Shown: positions 25,248-37,040, counted from the first letter of the stretch. The stretch: 64,000 bases of DNA from Symsagittifera roscoffensis (GCF_963678635.1 NC_087062.1:1862001-1926000), one strand, 5' to 3'. The notes: generated from the letters alone by a model not told the origin. Translations and numbers: made by a program.

Positions 25248-25791
25248 TTGTTCCGACTTTCGATACGAAAGTAACGGAATATTTATGCTCGGGGTGGTTT
25301 TTTTTTCTTCAGACAAATTTCGACTTTTTAATTAGCCAATTTTGACAGAATTGTTTTAAATCATCCAAAAGATATTGTTATCATGAGTTTAAATTTGGAA
25401 AGATTTTTCACCTGTGAATTTTTTTTGTAAAGTTATAAGGGTTTAAAAATTGCCATATTGGCCATTTTGACCAATTTGGGACAATTAACGCGCGATATAA
25501 TTCGCGCTATTAGTGAGTGAGCGGAGATTTAATCCGTCTTATAAACCGTTCCAATTGGTTGAACGAAGCGTATTTGCCATAATTGATTTGTTACAAGGAA
25601 CGAAATCTTTAAATGTCGTATGGGAGGTTGATTTTCTTAAAAACTTTCAAAATTTAGAAAGAACATTTTCATTTTATTTTTTTTCATTTCATTTTTTTAT
25701 GTTATTACTGCTGCTCCATAAACCTTAAAAGGCAGTCGGAACATTCAAGGTTTCGCCCTGATACGAGCTTTGCCCTGATACGAGCAGTCAT
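25248..25791 (+). mobile_element. Solo foldback arm, copy g
   Basis: Head-to-tail on copy f. Its outer end has a short internal duplication (CGCCCTGATACGAGC twice) and reads CAGTCATG. Confidence 0.7.
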
Positions 25792-25944
25792 GTTTCCACT
25801 TTATTTTTGTTTCGCGTCGTGGAAACTTTTGCAAGAATTTCTGCATTTATCAAATGAGTCAGCGGAAACTTTCCAAAGCGTGTTACCGCCTAATCCATTT
25901 CTAAACCTAAACTCAATTTGCAAAAAGATTCTGTTAAGCTCTCT

Positions 25945-26062
25945 TCCCCCCTAAGTATTGCCTAACCTTTGTCCCCCCCTAACGTTTGCCCTCCCCCTAA
26001 CGTTTGCCCCCCCCCCCCCCCTCCAACGTTTGGCCCTAACGTTTGCCCCCCCCCCGAATGTG
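25945..26062 (+). repeat. C-rich minisatellite
   Basis: Five or so variants of CCTAACGTTTGCCCCC, with C-runs of up to about 15, follow one another. The proline/leucine-rich open frame across it is a product of the repeat. Confidence 0.7.
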
Positions 26063-26340
26063 AGGAGGCTTTTAAAGGGGCAAAGGCTTGAGGAGGTAAT
26101 GGAAGGGGAGATTAGTCCACTCCCAATTTTGCCAAACCCACCCCGCCCCCTCCCCCTCCCCCCTCCCCCAAAGTTTCTAATAATTCAACAAAATTGTTCA
26201 AAGGAACAAAAATCAGTTTTTGAGTAACATAAAAAAGTAACCACTGTAACCAACTTTAGTTTAAAACAAAGAATAGATTTTATGTGCGTTGAAATTAGCA
26301 TCTCAGTAAAGGGGGAAAATCTATTATAAGTTTAGTTTCA

Positions 26341-26482
26341 TTGTCAGTGTCCACAAAAGTGAAAAAAAAAATCGATTCTAATGGATGAAAAAAATATTTT
26401 GTTGCCTCGAAAAATAGCAATTTTATAATTCATTTTTAATTGATTATAATCGATTTGTTTTCACTCTTGTGAACCCTGACAA
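26341..26482. mobile_element. Short MITE, ~140 bp
   Basis: The ends are an imperfect inverted repeat: TTGTCAGTGTCCACAAAAGT at the left, and at the right the reverse complement of TTGTCAGGGTTCACAAGAGT. Both are followed by GAAAA and an AATCGATT motif. The same AAAGTGAAAACTAATCGATT-type end appears inside the array (for example near 22170), linking this small element to the array family. No target duplication is clear. Confidence 0.55.
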
Positions 26483-26589
26483 GGAAACTCAATTATAAAC
26501 AATTTTTATTCATGGAACCCCAATGGGGGAAGCTACCGCAATCAGATTGTTCAATCATCAACAGGAATCACTTGGCTGTTAAAAAATAG

Positions 26590-27785
26590 GCCTGATTGAA
26601 CATGGAATAGGCGTGTCTCATGGAACCCTTGAAGTTTTTGTTTCTTATTCAAATGGAAAGTCTCACTTTATTGACAGGAAAACCAGACACTTTCAACTAT
26701 CAAAAAAAAATCTTTCGGGTTATATCACATCTTTGTTGAGAAAATGGTGCAGAAAAGACAGTATGGCAGTGGTTATTGGATACTCTGCGAAAATCGACAG
26801 TTTAAAAGAGACTGCATTGACGGCAGAAGAATCGACTTGGAGCTGCGCGAAAGATCTGAAAAAATGCACGCTCGACGGAGATGCGAAAACTGTCGTATGT
26901 TTCTCGAGTCTAGCTAAGGGTATTTCAAACGCAGCACTAGAATGGCACCAACAGCAAGATATTTCTGTTGTTTTAGTTGTTCTTGGGAATAACATCGACG
27001 AACAGGCTTTTAGTTTATTGCGTCCATCTTTTTGCGAACGTTCTCTGGTTCTATGCTTACATTGCACTACAGCTTTTTTGCTTGACATAAGCCAGTTCTC
27101 CAAAGGCCTGATTGATCAAACAGAGACAGAAAGCAACACTCCATTATCAGTGAGACGACAGTATGATGAATCAGAGCTAATTGAGGATGCCGAGAACTAC
27201 AAAAGAGAAGAGATCAGAGAATTGATAACAGCATATGAAAACAGCAGATATACGATTATTGATAATGACTTTCTAAGTGGTTTCAGATTTTACTCAGAAG
27301 CGTTCGATGAGGTTTTTCGAGAGTTTCGTAAAATTTTAACTTCAGAACAAGGAGACCCAGAGAGAAGAAGAGAACAAGCGGTGGCCTGCAGGAAACATGC
27401 GTCTGAATTGCTCTTTAAGCTATCCAACTTATACAGTCCACACCGCCTTCCGCGTCATCAATGGCGAAATTTTGATCGCCTTCAATGTTTGGGCTCATTT
27501 ATGTCTTTGCAATACGCAAGTTTCTCTGTTTGGTTTAATCCGAATTCCCTCATGTGTTATAATAAAATTATCGAGATCTGCAGAGCTGCAATCAACAGAC
27601 TGGAGGTGACAAAGAATAGCTTTGACAGTAACCAGAATGAAGCAAGAAACTGTCTTATGAATGAATTGATTAAAGAAGATCGTTTACACGTGCCAGGAGA
27701 ATATTTTCTTGGGCCAAACGAGGAATACACTTGCAGAATCAATTTGTTGCGGGAAATTGAGCTAATAGTCAAAGCGGAAGCAAAG
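26590..27785 (+). CDS. Internal exon of unknown gene with helicase-C-like part
   Basis: The frame is open from a stop at 26580-26582. An acceptor (…aaaaaatag, ending 26589) gives the exon start and a donor AAG|gtatat gives the end at 27785, phase 0. It codes about 398 residues. The first ~150 (V-V-C-F-S-S-L-A-K-G then V-V-L-V-V-L-G, later S-L-V-L-C-L-H) resemble, weakly, the motif V/VI end of SF1 helicases and the matching part of the gene at 8.3-8.9 kb. From about residue 190 it is charged and helical (E-E-I-R-E-L-I-T-A-Y onward), with no family I recognise. The phase fits the exon at 38971. No in-frame ATG lies near the start, so at least one upstream exon is missing; it could lie in the 8.9-26.5 kb repeats or be the 6.4-kb gene. 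Codon use is even and the frame is intact over 1.2 kb, unlike the surrounding debris. Confidence 0.7.
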
Positions 27786-29070
27786 GTATATTTTTAGTTT
27801 TTTCGCAATAACGCTAATTTAAAACATTTAGCTAAACCATTTCGATGATTGCCAAAACATCAACCCGCGAACAGTCAAAAGAAAAAATAATTGATTTTTT
27901 TACAATTAACATTGTACTTTTATCAAAGTTATAATTAATTACAAGCACCAAATTTAGATGTTTAAACGATTTATAATATATTCTGAGGAAAACATTTTTT
28001 GTGACACTATAATGAAATATGATAATACGTCAATTCCTTTGTCTATTCCTTTGTAAATCTCAATTATGAGTCGAAATTGACGGAACATTAAATATAGGGC
28101 CATAATCGACTTCAAAAACCCTAAAAACTTTTTTTCTGGTTTGTTTAGCTATCTAAATTGGTTCATAAAACGGCTTTGGTCGACCATAATTGGCAGGTTT
28201 TGTCTGTCAAAATTGTGTTTTGCTAAAATTGTGAAAGCTCTCGGACCCTTATGATCTCGGGGCTGTAAGAAAAAAATGGTTAAATATTGCCAAATAATTG
28301 CGTTTTTAGGCCGTTTAAATGCCGGAGTTTACATATCACATTTATACAGGAACACATATTTTCGTTTACTCTTTTCTTCAGCCCGATCTTTGATATCACA
28401 AGCCGGTAACGAACCAGGGACCTTTGAACAACGATAGAATTTGTTTGGAGTGGAGAAAGAACTTCTGCCTTGCGTGGAAATTTGGAACAGACAGGCTCTC
28501 TCATTGTTAGTGCCTAAGGTAATTAAATGGAAATGCAATCCTCCTGGCGAGCTGCAACATGGCAAAAAGTTCGTGAGCAGTTGCAAACCTGTTTTTAACG
28601 CAATCATCGGTACTCGCAACTTAACGGATGAGATATTGCGAGCACGCGATAAGCTTCCCGTCGCTGACACTTGATGCAATCTTCGACCACCGAAAGCGCT
28701 ATGTGAGTGCACAAGCATACGCAAATGCTATTTGGCTGCGTGGGCTGAAGGAGCATGTTCTACCTTCCTTGAACAAGCTCTGGAAGCGGCAAGCCGACTT
28801 GAATTGCGATTTACAAACTGGTGATCTCGCTGGATTGTTGATTCCAGCATCCTTCGTAGGCATTGCAGAATCGCGTTGCACTACGGAAAATTTAACACCG
28901 CGTGTTCAGCATTCGTTAGAACCTTATCGGATCAATTTGTAAGTCCAATCGTTGTAATTGCTTCGGTTCTTTCAGCGATGGAATGAAGGATAACCCCAAT
29001 AGAGAGTAAAGGCAATAAATTAGGAATTTTGCTGCAATATAAGTTTCGAATTTAGTTGCAAATAAGACAA

Positions 29071-29141
29071 GGACAGCAGCCGAGCGTACAAACAGGAGTT
29101 CCGGCGCTTTCGGTGTAGGTTCGAATCCCGCCTAGATCATT
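29071..29141 (+). repeat. tRNA(Leu/Ser)-like module 1 (SINE-type Pol III promoter)
   Basis: AGCCGAGCGTACAAACAG resembles the D-arm/A-box of type II tRNAs (GGCCGAGCGG...). The string GGTTCGAATCC at 29118-29128 is a perfect B-box. Spacing is near that of a tRNA. The acceptor stem does not pair, so this is tRNA-derived rather than a tRNA gene. Confidence 0.55.
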
Positions 29142-30280
29142 TCCTTTGTAAAACTCAAAATTTAGCAGAGACGAACGGAACATAAAATATACGATTTGTT
29201 ACCGGTTTCGAAACCCTCAAACAATCTTTCCTGTTTTGTTAAGCTATTTAAACTAGTTTAATAATCAGGATCGACAGGTTTTCTTCAAATAAAACCGTGT
29301 TTTGCCAAAAGTGTGGACGCCTTCGAACCCTTACGATGTCGTTGTTGTCAAATAGTTAGCTAAACATTGCCGAATACGAAATTGTTGTACTTTTTGAGCC
29401 ATTTGATGGCCGGAATTTAGATGTGATAATCATTCCGGAATACATATTTTCGTTTAGCTTTTTCTTCGGCACAATAATTGATGCCGCAATCCGGGAACGA
29501 ATCAGGATCTTTGGACAAGAGTAGCAATTTGTTTGGAGTGGATAACGATATTCTGCTGAGCGTAGAAGTTTAGAACAGAAGGACTCCGTCATTGTTATTG
29601 CATGAAGGAATTAAATGGAAAAACAATCTTTCTGGCGCGCGGCATCATGGTGGGTCTTTGAAAGGTTAGCACGCAGTTGTAAATATGTTTTCTACGCAAT
29701 CATCAATACTCGCAGAATAACGGATGAGATTTTGTCTGACACGTTTTGTTTAGGGGAGCAATCATTAAATGCGAGTACAATAACGCCCATTGCTCAAGAC
29801 TCAACTGATTGGAAGCGTTAATGCCCAGTCATTTCCTATTTGGCGAGAATGTGGTTGGCTTCCCGTCGCTGCTAAAACATCGTGAAAACTTTGACCACCG
29901 AAAGCCCCATATGAGAGCACAAGCTTACGCGAATGCTTTTTGGCAGCGTTGGCTGAATGAGTATGTTCCTTCCTTGAACAAGCGCTCGAAGTGGTATGCC
30001 GATTAGAACCTCGGCTCACGAACTGGTGATCTTGTCTGGAAGGTCGATCCCAGCAGCTCTTGTGGGCACTGGCCTTTAGGTCGAGTAGCTGGCTTGCAAT
30101 ACAGCAAAAATATCATCCTGAGCTCAGCAGCCGTTAGCACCTTATTTGCTCAATTGGTACGGTCCATCGTTTAACGGCTGGTTCTTCCTTCGGTTCGGTT
30201 CTTCCGGCTATGTGGGCGGATGATGTTCCCAATACGAAATAAATGCAGCACAAATAAGAAGGTTGCTGCAAAGTAAAGGC

Positions 30281-30351
30281 GGACAACCGCGAGCGTATAA
30301 ACAGTGCCTTCAGGCGGGTTCGGCGTAGGTTTGAATCCCGCCCAGGTCGTT
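30281..30351 (+). repeat. tRNA-like module 2
   Basis: Same position in the next unit: CCGCGAGCGTATAAACAG and B-box GGTTTGAATCC at 30328-30338, offset 1210 bp from module 1. Confidence 0.5.
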
Positions 30352-31326
30352 TTCCTTGAAAATATCAAATACAAGCCGGATTTGTTGGAACATAAAAATA
30401 CGCTCCGTAACCGGGTTCGAAGCCCCTTAAAACTTTTTCTGTTTTGTTTAGCTATTAAAACTCGTTCATAAAACAGCCTTTGCAGACCTTGATTGGGACT
30501 TTTTTGTCTGTCCAGGCTGTGTTTGCCAAAAGTGAGAACGCTCTCGGACATTTATGATAATTGTGCCGCGAAAGAGTTACTTAAATCTTGCCGTATATAA
30601 ATTTCTTGCTTTTTTGAGCCGTTTAAAGGCAGGAACTTAGATGTGATGTTTATACCGAAATGCATTTTTCCGCTTACCTTTTTCTCCAGCACAAGCTTTC
30701 TGATGTCCCGACCCGGGACTACATTATATGACTATACCATCAGTCCCAATTTAACTGTCCCGATTCAAACGAGTTTCCTACTTAGCAAGCATGCGGTTGG
30801 CTTCCCGTTGCTAACCTTTGATGAAATTTCGACGAGCGAAAGCGCTATGTGAGAGCACAAGCTTACATAAATGCTAACAGGCTGCGTGGTCTGAAAGAGA
30901 TTGTTCTCCCATCCTTGAACAAGCAGCGAAAACGCTATGCGAGAGCACATTCTTACGCAAATGCTAATCGGCTGCGTGGGCTGAAAGAGCATGTTCTCCC
31001 TTCCTTGAACAAGCTCTCGAAGCGGCGAGCCGACTCGAACCGCAAGTTACGAACTCGTAATCTCGTCTGGATTATCGATCCCAGCAACCCTCGCTGGCAC
31101 TAACCTTTCGCTCGAGTAGCTGTTTTGCACTACATCAAACAAACCTTGTGCATTTAGCAACCGTTAGCAATTTATCGGGACATTTGGTAAAGCCCTTCGT
31201 TAAACTCACTTCGTTTTTTTTTCTCAATTTTTGGGGCCAAAAGTTATTCCCAATAGCAATTAAGAGGCAGTAAAATTAAGAACGCTGCTGAAAAATGAGA
31301 GTGAACTATAGTTGCATATAATAAAA

Positions 31327-31386
31327 AGACAGTCGCCGAGCGTCTACACAGTGCGTGCCGGCGGATTCAGCGTAGGTCCGAACCAT
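31327..31386 (+). repeat. tRNA-like module 3
   Basis: GTCGCCGAGCGTCTACACAG is the best A-box match of the three; the B-box has decayed to GGTCCGAACC. Offset 1046 bp from module 2. Confidence 0.5.
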
Positions 31387-31480
31387 TTTCTGAGCCATTT
31401 AAAAGCAGGAGTTTAAATGTGATAAATATATCGATATAATTTTTTTTCACTCTTTTCTTCAGTACAATCTTTGTGGTGTC

Positions 31481-32549
31481 CCGACCCGGGACGAAAGTAA
31501 TTTAGTTAAGTCTTCCGTTAAGGGACATTAACAGTAGAGTATCCGAGAGTGGAGGTCTTTTAAACTGGTTTCGAGAGCAAGTAGTGGTTAATAAGTGAGT
31601 TCGACCAAGAGAAGCCACACGAGAAGGAAGCTACGTGGATTTGAAATGATTGTTGTCAGACAGACTCCGGATAAAGTGGCCATCTGTATGTTGATAAAAC
31701 GTTGAGTTCGCACGAGAAGCAAACTAAGTGGAGTTTGAAGATTGTTGTCAGTCGGAACCCGGATGAAGTGGTCGTCTCATCTGTAGGCGATAGAAAAAAA
31801 ACTAACAAAACTGTAAGACAAACCAGGCTCCCTCAGTTTTTGGCAAACTGTCGCAAAGGTTTGAACTGTTTTTCTTTTTTACCATAACACAACTTGCCAG
31901 ATGGCAAAAACGGTTACAGTTACTACACTTTATTTTTGTAAAATGTTATCATCAATCAGTAACTTTGTTTTTTTACCGAAACTTTGGCCCCAAATTGTTT
32001 GAACCTCGAGAGACTTTGACTTTATTCATACGACGCTTCTTAAATTTGATAAAAACGATCCCTAAGTTTGATTATTCGCGGAGACCGACTTTTTTGTATA
32101 AAATTATCCTTGTATTGTCGACGCACAGGAACTAAGGAAATATATAAGGAATCAAAATAGTCGATCAATTGATATCAAAAAGTAAAGCCAAAGATAAGCA
32201 GCACTTGGTATTACACTAGCACGATAAATTAGACGTCAAATTTTTCCGGATCATACGCAAATACGGCGAGACATTTGTTGCTTAGACTAAAGGTAGAAAA
32301 AATTTAAACAAAAGCAACGCCTGCTTTTCAAAGAACATAACTTCCTCCTAGTTAAATTGGAGGAGCACCTAATTGAAGTATATGTGTTTTCAGCTGAAAA
32401 GCTTGATCTTGTGTTAGTTGTATAAATTATTGCATTGATGTTAGAGTGCTTTGATGTCGTTTTGCTTAATGTCGTTTCTTTATTGAATTATGTTTTGATA
32501 CGTCCCACGCTTGAAATCTAAAACCACATAGTAACAACTTGTCACAATT
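31481..32549 (+). other. Unassigned; possible 5' region of the BEL/Pao element
   Basis: No ORF of note. It lies between the tandem array and the retrotransposon coding debris and could hold its LTR or leader, but I cannot place LTR borders. Confidence 0.3.
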
Positions 32550-33108
32550 AATCAAGAGTTACAAAGTGGGAAATTACAAAATCTTCTTGAGTCTCAGCAA
32601 AGTTTGGAAATTGAGCTCATCAATTTTCCTGGATACATTCAAGAAGCCGTAGAGAACAGAAAATGGGAGGTGATTAATGGCTTGAACTGGTCACAAAAAA
32701 TTACGATGAGGTTCTGAACTACGTAGGATCTAAAAATAAAAAAGGTATGTTTCATCGCCTTCGGGGGAAGTGGATTCTCCGAAAACTTCCTACAAAACCT
32801 CGAAACATCGGTCTAGCATATCAGATTAGAGTAAAACATTAGAGGAATTGATGCTAGCTAAACTAAGAACAGAAAAGATTGAGAGACACAATCAAACTTT
32901 TTTGCGCTTTCTACAAATGAAGTACCAGGAAAAAGAAATTGAGCAAATGATGTAAGAAATACAAAGTCGCGAGGAGAATATAGAAAAGTATGTTGAAGAA
33001 AAAAAAGCTGAAGCTGAATTGGAGGAAGACTCCGAAATTGTTGACCTGTTTGCTAGCTCTGTAAGAATACAATGGAAACAGCAGACAATCGCACTAAAAC
33101 TTGGGTGA
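32550..33108 (+). pseudogene. Possible BEL/Pao gag remnant
   Basis: Broken frames read L-L-E-S-Q-Q-S-L-E-I-E-L (near 32.58 kb), then an open stretch from about 32842 to the TGA at 33106-33108 with one in-frame stop. That stretch is charged and coiled-coil-like (E-I-Q-S-R-E-E-N-I-E-K-Y-V-E-E-K-K-A). Position upstream of the protease/RT debris and the composition suit a gag, but there is no diagnostic motif. Could equally be a captured host fragment. Confidence 0.35.
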
Positions 33109-33489
33109 AAGTTGTGCCGATTTCAAATCCAGTATGAACAGTATTTGAACCGAAACTGGGCCGCAATAAAAAAAACAGCAGTGACCGTACTGGGAACGCT
33201 AGGTTGGCAGCATGGTACTTCGCGTGTTACGGTCAAGCGTACATGGATACCCCAGGGATCCTTGAACAAAAATTTTGGCAAACTCAAACAGTCCTGAGAG
33301 CCTAGCTTTTAGTCGTGTTTTTCAAGTGTCAATGGTGTGTTTCGATTTTTGTCATATGATCAAGATCTTAAAAGACCGCTATCTTGAATCATCAAGCATT
33401 ATGTAAAATGCTTCCGAACACGAAGAAGTCTCAATCGTCGTACCTAACTAGTGCATTGGTAATGCCCTAATCTCCGTCAAGCTATCCAC

Positions 33490-34706
33490 ATGTTCCGTAA
33501 ATGCCCGAAGATTAGGAAATACTTTGAACGTGAATGCGAAAGTAAGCACAACATTTTTTCCTTTTTCGAAAGGAATAAAATAAATCCATTACCTGAAAAA
33601 ATTCCGGCAGCAAAATCAACGTCGCCTTGTTCCGCATCCCCGGAGGACGTTAAAGGTCTTCTTCAAGCTTTTGTGCCAAGTGTTTCATCTAAGTCAAAAA
33701 CCGATAACGCTCTCGTTTTGTGTGATTCCGCGAATGATCACTCCTCGTTTTCTGTAAGCTTGGCCCGCCGTCTGAACTTAGGTCCCAAAAGGTTGATGTT
33801 CCGGACCTCCACTAAAATATCCATTTTTCGAAACACTAAAACCAGTTCGTTATAAATATTCGGACATCGAAATGGTAAAAGGACAGGATTTTTGCCACCA
33901 GTTACACTTGCTTGACTTAACTTATGACAAAGATATTAAAAATCCGATGGCTGTTCGTCTGCCGGTAGGATGGGTTTTGAGTGGCCCGCTTCCCCTAATG
34001 ACCAGGCTCTTATCAAATTTTTTCAAGTGCAAGGGGATGAAGTGGAATTTGTCAGCTAAGTTAAAGCGTGGTATGAGTTAGAGAGCTCTGTTACAAACAA
34101 GCAATTTGATGCTCGTTCTGCAGCCGATCAGCAAGCGCATAATTTTCTTAAATCAACAACATACTAGGATTGTGAACAGTACTAGGTAGGAATGCTATGG
34201 GCCAATTATAGCAGTTTTTTTTTACCTAAAAACTACTACTCAGCGCTGGTACAGTTCAAGATGCTAGAAAAACGGCTCGACAAATATAAAGGTTCAAAAA
34301 AACAAATACACAGACACAATAAAAGAAGACATTGAAAAAGTTATCTTATGCCGGACAAACCCGCTCGACCCGCAGTTACGCGCCGCTCGTGAATGGTTTC
34401 TATCCCACCATCCTGTCCTCAACCTAAGCAAACCAGGTAATGTTTGTCGGGTTTTAAGGGGTGCGTCAAAATTTCACGGCCAGTCCACAACCAAATCTTT
34501 GCTCGTTTGGCTTGATTTGCTGCAAAATTTTTTACACGTGGTAGTTCGCTTCCGCCAACATCAGTTTGGAATCATCACGGACATCGAGAGTGTGTTCATT
34601 CGCATTGAGATGCCTCCTTGTGATTGACCCTCTCTGCGCTTTTTGTGGCCCGATGATGCCAAATCGGATGTTGAAGTTGTTAAATACACCTGGCTTTTTT
34701 GGTGTT
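33490..34706 (+). pseudogene. BEL/Pao retrotransposon, aspartic protease (DUF1758) to RT, copy 1
   Basis: L-C-D-S-A-N-D-H-S-S-F (about 33720) is the BEL/Pao protease active-site region, where D-S-A/G is usual. M-V-K-G-Q-D-F then R-L-P-V-G-W-V-L-S-G-P-L-P (33872-34000) is the hallmark end of that domain. The RT start follows: N-L-S-K-P-G-N-V-C-R-V, G-A-S-K-F-H-G-Q-S and the R-F-R-Q-H-Q segment (34.42-34.57 kb). At least three frame changes and stops separate these pieces. The Y-x-D-D part of RT, RNase H and integrase are missing. The segment ends where copy 2 begins, part-way through RT. Confidence 0.75.
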
Positions 34707-35843
34707 CCGCGAACGATCACTCCTCGTTTTCTGTAAGCTTGGCCCGCCGTCTGAGCTTTGGTCCCAAAAGGTTGGTGTTCCGGACCTTCAAAAAAATATC
34801 CATTTTCTGAAACACTAAAACCAGTTCGTTATAAATATTCGGACATCGAAATGGTAAAAGGTCAGGATTTTTGTCACCATATATACTTGTTTCAATATAT
34901 TTATGACAAAAATATTAAAACTCCGATGGCTGTTTGTCTGCCGGTAGGATGGGTTTTGAGTGGCCCGCTTCCCCAAATGACTAGACTTTTATCAAATTAT
35001 TTCAAGTGCAAGGGGGTTGATGTAGAATTTGTCAGCCAAGTTAACGCGTGGTGTGAGTTAGAAAGCTCTGTTACTTACAAGCAAGCTGATGCTCGTTCTG
35101 CAGCCGATTAGCAAGCACATAACCTTCTTGAATTAACAACATACCAGGATTGTGAGCGGTACTAGGTAGGAATGCTATGGGCCGATTATAGCAGTTTTTA
35201 CCTAAAAACTACTACTCAGCGCTGGTACAGTTCAAGACGCTAGAATAGAAGCTCGACAAATTTGAAAGTTTTTAAAAAAATACACAGACACAATAAAAGA
35301 AGACATTGAAAAATGTTATTTTATGCCGGACAAACCGCACGAGCCGCAGTTACGCGCCGCGAATGGTTTCTACCCCACCATTGTCCTCAACCTAAGCAAA
35401 CCAGGTAATGTTTGTCGGGTTTTAAGGGGTGCGTCAAAATTTCACGGCCAGTCCAAAAACAAATCTTGCTCGTTGGGCTTGATTTGCTAGAAAATTTTTT
35501 ACACGTGTTAATTCGCTTCCGCCAACATCAGTTGGGCATCTCCACGGACATCGAGAGTATACTCATTCACATTGAATGCCTCCTTGTGATTGACCCTCTC
35601 TGCGCTTTTTGTGGCCCGATGATGCCAAATCGGATGTTGAAATTGTTCAATACACACGGCTTTTTTTTGGTGCCCGAGACTCCCCGACTTGCGTGTAATT
35701 CGCACTTCAAAAAGCAAGTTCAAACACTTTCTGAAGCATCTCAAGCATTACTTACAAGGTTCTGCTTGAATGCATTCGAAAAAAGCAATGATGCGACGAG
35801 AACAAGTATGGACTTTTGGAAGCTCCTCCTATTGAGGTAGGAG
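34707..35843 (+). pseudogene. BEL/Pao protease-RT, copy 2 (tandem duplicate)
   Basis: Repeats copy 1 at an offset of 979 bp, starting with the C-G-A-A-C-G-A-T-C-A string at 34710. It has the same order of protease end and RT start, with few differences. It extends further than copy 1 into RT (F-L-V-P-E-T-P-R-L-A-C-N, about 35665-35700) before ending at the next element. Both copies lack RT motif C, so neither could encode an active enzyme. Duplication happened after insertion, since both carry the same breaks. Confidence 0.75.
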
Positions 35844-35879
35844 GTAGTCAAGCAAGCAATGAAAGTCTACGAAGAGAAG

Positions 35880-36899
35880 TGTCACGATGGAAAAGAAGAG
35901 TCAATATAATTTGGAACGGATGCGGCAAATAAGACCAGGATGCTTGGAACGAGAATCGGAAGTGAAACGACTTGAAAGCCAGAGTGCACCTAGGAAACGC
36001 TGCTTGGTACAAGACTAAGAAGTGGCTTTGGCGATCCAAACTGTCCATGATGACATAAGCCCTTATCGTGCAAGCAGTCGTGGAATTAACTATGCTTTTC
36101 GATTGCATGGTCCACACATGGACAGCGATAGAAATCCAGAAGATGCAGAGTGTTCCAGATAACGCATACCGGTGGATATGGAACCACAAACGGGCCTGGC
36201 TAATCTGAGAATGCAGAAGGAGCACGTAAATGCATACGAGATAAGAGGTCAACTGCGAATTGCGTCCATGCGGACCAAGATAGCGACGAGAACCCTCTTC
36301 AGGATCGGTCACATCCTACGCATGCCGAACGAAAGACCCACCAAAAGGATAATTCTCGGTACCTGGGACCACGAACCCAAGTAAGAGGAGACCTCAAACG
36401 AGGTACGTTATGGTACTGGCGGAAACTCCTGGGAGAAGCCGAAATAGACTGGACCAACACTGAGAACTTATCCAGAAACAGGAAAGGATGGAGAAAATTG
36501 GTAAAGAAGCGCGAGAGATTCTTGATTGACTGGCAGTAAAAGATGCGCCTGGCGGAAAAACACGACCCCAAACCACCCAGGGCACAGAGCCCGGAAGAAA
36601 CAGAGAAAGCCGAAGGCTTCACATGCTGGTGGGAAGGCTGCACCAGAGTATGCAGATCAAAAGGAGGTCTCACCCAACGTGAAAGGCGAATGCACTGTAA
36701 ATCGAACGCATTGTTCAAATGTACACGATGCTTTGGAACGTTTAACGGAAAGGCACAAATGACAAACAACAGCAAAGCCTGTGAAACTGAGGTGCAAACA
36801 CAGCACCGAGTCTTATCCAAGAATCATGCTATATCTGCGGAGCAAAACAGTCCAAGACTAACATGGCCAAACACCTTCGCAGGATTCATGGGGCTGTGA
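35880..36899 (+). pseudogene. Non-LTR reverse transcriptase, C-terminal part with zinc-finger tail
   Basis: After a frame change near 36170 the frame reads R-I-G-H-I-L-R-M-P then R-G-D-L-K-R-G-T-L-W-Y-W-R-K-L-L, typical of the thumb/C-terminal region of a family of invertebrate non-LTR elements. It continues through a TAA (36538-36540) into two finger-like blocks. The first is C-W-W-E-G-C-x12-R-R-M-H (C2H2). The second is C-T-R-C-F-G-T-F whose last His position is Asn. Stop TGA is at 36897-36899. The catalytic RT core is absent. An SGNH-hydrolase frame follows 140 bp downstream on the same strand. Confidence 0.7.
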
Positions 36900-37040
36900 A
36901 GCAAGGAGGAACCCCTCCATGAAGCTCTGCCTTACCTAACATGTTTTTTCCTTTTCCAAGTCTGTTTTCTAATTTCAAACGCCGAAGAAAAAATGTAAGT
37001 ATCCAATGGAGGATAACCTCATTGCTTTTTCAGGTCATGA

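Larger units (their letters stand above)
18606..25791. repeat. Composite tandem array, three blocks of ~2-2.7 kb
   Basis: Blocks 18606-20920, 20921-23098 and 23099-25791 repeat the same modules in order: a C/G-tract module (GGCGAGGGGGTAAACGGCGG), the ATTATGGATTATCTTGGCAA region, the inverted-end TCTCGGGAGTCC, a CTTTCAAGCTAAACTGATTT region, CTCTCGCTTCGCTTTCTTAT, and then one to three ~520-bp arms of the foldback element. The offset is about 2.2 kb between blocks I and II and 1.9 kb between II and III. A ~65-codon open frame recurs once per block but starts with TTG and mutates without frame protection, so I treat it as non-coding. Confidence 0.75.
28060..31480 (+). repeat. Tandem array of ~1.05-1.2-kb units with tRNA-like modules
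   Basis: Three complete and one partial diverged unit share modules in order: CGGAACATAAAATA, a CTGTTTTGTTTAGCTAT block, GAGCCGTTTAAAGGCAGGA, a CTTTTTCTTCAGCACAA block, AGCACAAGCTTACGCAAATG, TTCCTTGAACAAGCTCTCGA, and a tRNA-like module. Units start near 28070, 29165 and 30375, and a partial one near 31390. In unit 3 the AGAGCACAAGCTTACGCAAATG block is itself doubled (30852 and 30942). No intact ORF is conserved between units. Confidence 0.65.

Noticed and set aside
18606-25791. CRISPR-like array of direct repeats
   Set aside because: The repeats are 0.3-2 kb, diverged and transposon-derived, with no regular short repeat/spacer pattern, in an animal genome.
25958-26227. Pro/Leu-rich open frame of 89 codons
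   Set aside because: It is the translation of the C-rich minisatellite.
6425-27785. Direct splicing of the 6.4-kb helicase gene to the exon at 26590
   Set aside because: The only donor-like site near its end (GATTCT|gtgagg) has a phase incompatible with the 26590 acceptor, so I kept them as separate features.
28280-30551. Open frames of 70-130 codons on the minus strand of the tandem array
   Set aside because: They are not conserved between units and have no domain character.
36995-37033. 39-nt intron joining the RT tail to the SGNH frame
   Set aside because: The splice signals look good, but joining them does not give a continuous frame in any phase.
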